Shown: one piece after another, positions 63,885-64,000 of the stretch | Layout of the letters: the number at the start of each line of letters is the position of its first letter | How positions within the stretch are numbered: the stretch's first letter is position 1 | Assembly (NCBI GenBank): GCA_012517855.1 | Contig: JAAYUD010000018.1 | Location: forward strand, 1 to 64,000 | Direction of reading: 5' to 3' | DNA from: Bacteroidales bacterium | Lineage (GTDB): Bacteria > Bacteroidota > Bacteroidia > Bacteroidales > Bacteroidaceae | DNA length: 64,000 bases | Translations under genes and position numbers: made by a program | The notes under the pieces: model-generated | Told to the model about the DNA's origin: nothing | What the model saw: only the letters and a program-made list of their open reading frames with translations | The model's database searches: none

Positions 63885-64000
63885 CTACTTAAAAGAGGGC
63901 GTAGCGGTATGGATCATTTCGATGTTTTCTATAATAATAGTTTTAGAATCCATTACCGTCATGGTTATCAGCTGTATATCAGCTAGATATTGAGATACGA
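63885..64000 (-). CDS. Possible C-terminal fragment of a CDS running off the right edge
   Basis: Minus-strand frame open from the window edge to TAG at 63885-63887: ...VSQYLADIQLITMTVMDSKTIIIENIEMIHTATPSFK*. No family recognised; too short to be sure. Confidence 0.25.
   Translation of the reverse strand, partial: VSQYLADIQLITMTVMDSKTIIIENIEMIHTATPSFK

Overview
This is a low-GC, tightly packed Bacteroidales-type chromosomal window, judged from gene content and TAnnTTTG-type -7 promoter elements. Most of it is housekeeping genes: nrdDG, tnaA, a DPP5-like S9 peptidase, tgt, lon, a LolC/E-type permease, coaE, yajC, nusB, a PUR-domain protein, L25, pth, mtgA, hpt-adk-obg-pgeF, a GH92 mannosidase, dnaJ/grpE, an ABC-F ATPase, trmD, ligA, dapA, a CPA2-type antiporter, dapF/dapL and glutamine synthetase III. 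There is one TolC/HlyD/FtsX-FtsX/ATPase export operon. I saw no rRNA, CRISPR array or obvious prophage or transposase; I did not do a systematic tRNA search. The observations most worth checking are: (1) a near-perfect sigma-54 promoter upstream of the export operon, preceded by two 17-bp TGTCCAA-N3-TTGGACA dyads 21 bp apart and a four-unit 22-bp-period palindrome array; (2) a family of modular intergenic palindromic elements with at least six related pieces, including one apparently flipped hairpin core; (3) adk with an in-frame TAG just before its conserved C-terminal helix; (4) dapF split by loss of one TA unit in a TATATATAT tract. All calls were made by eye from the sequence and supplied ORFs; no searches were run.
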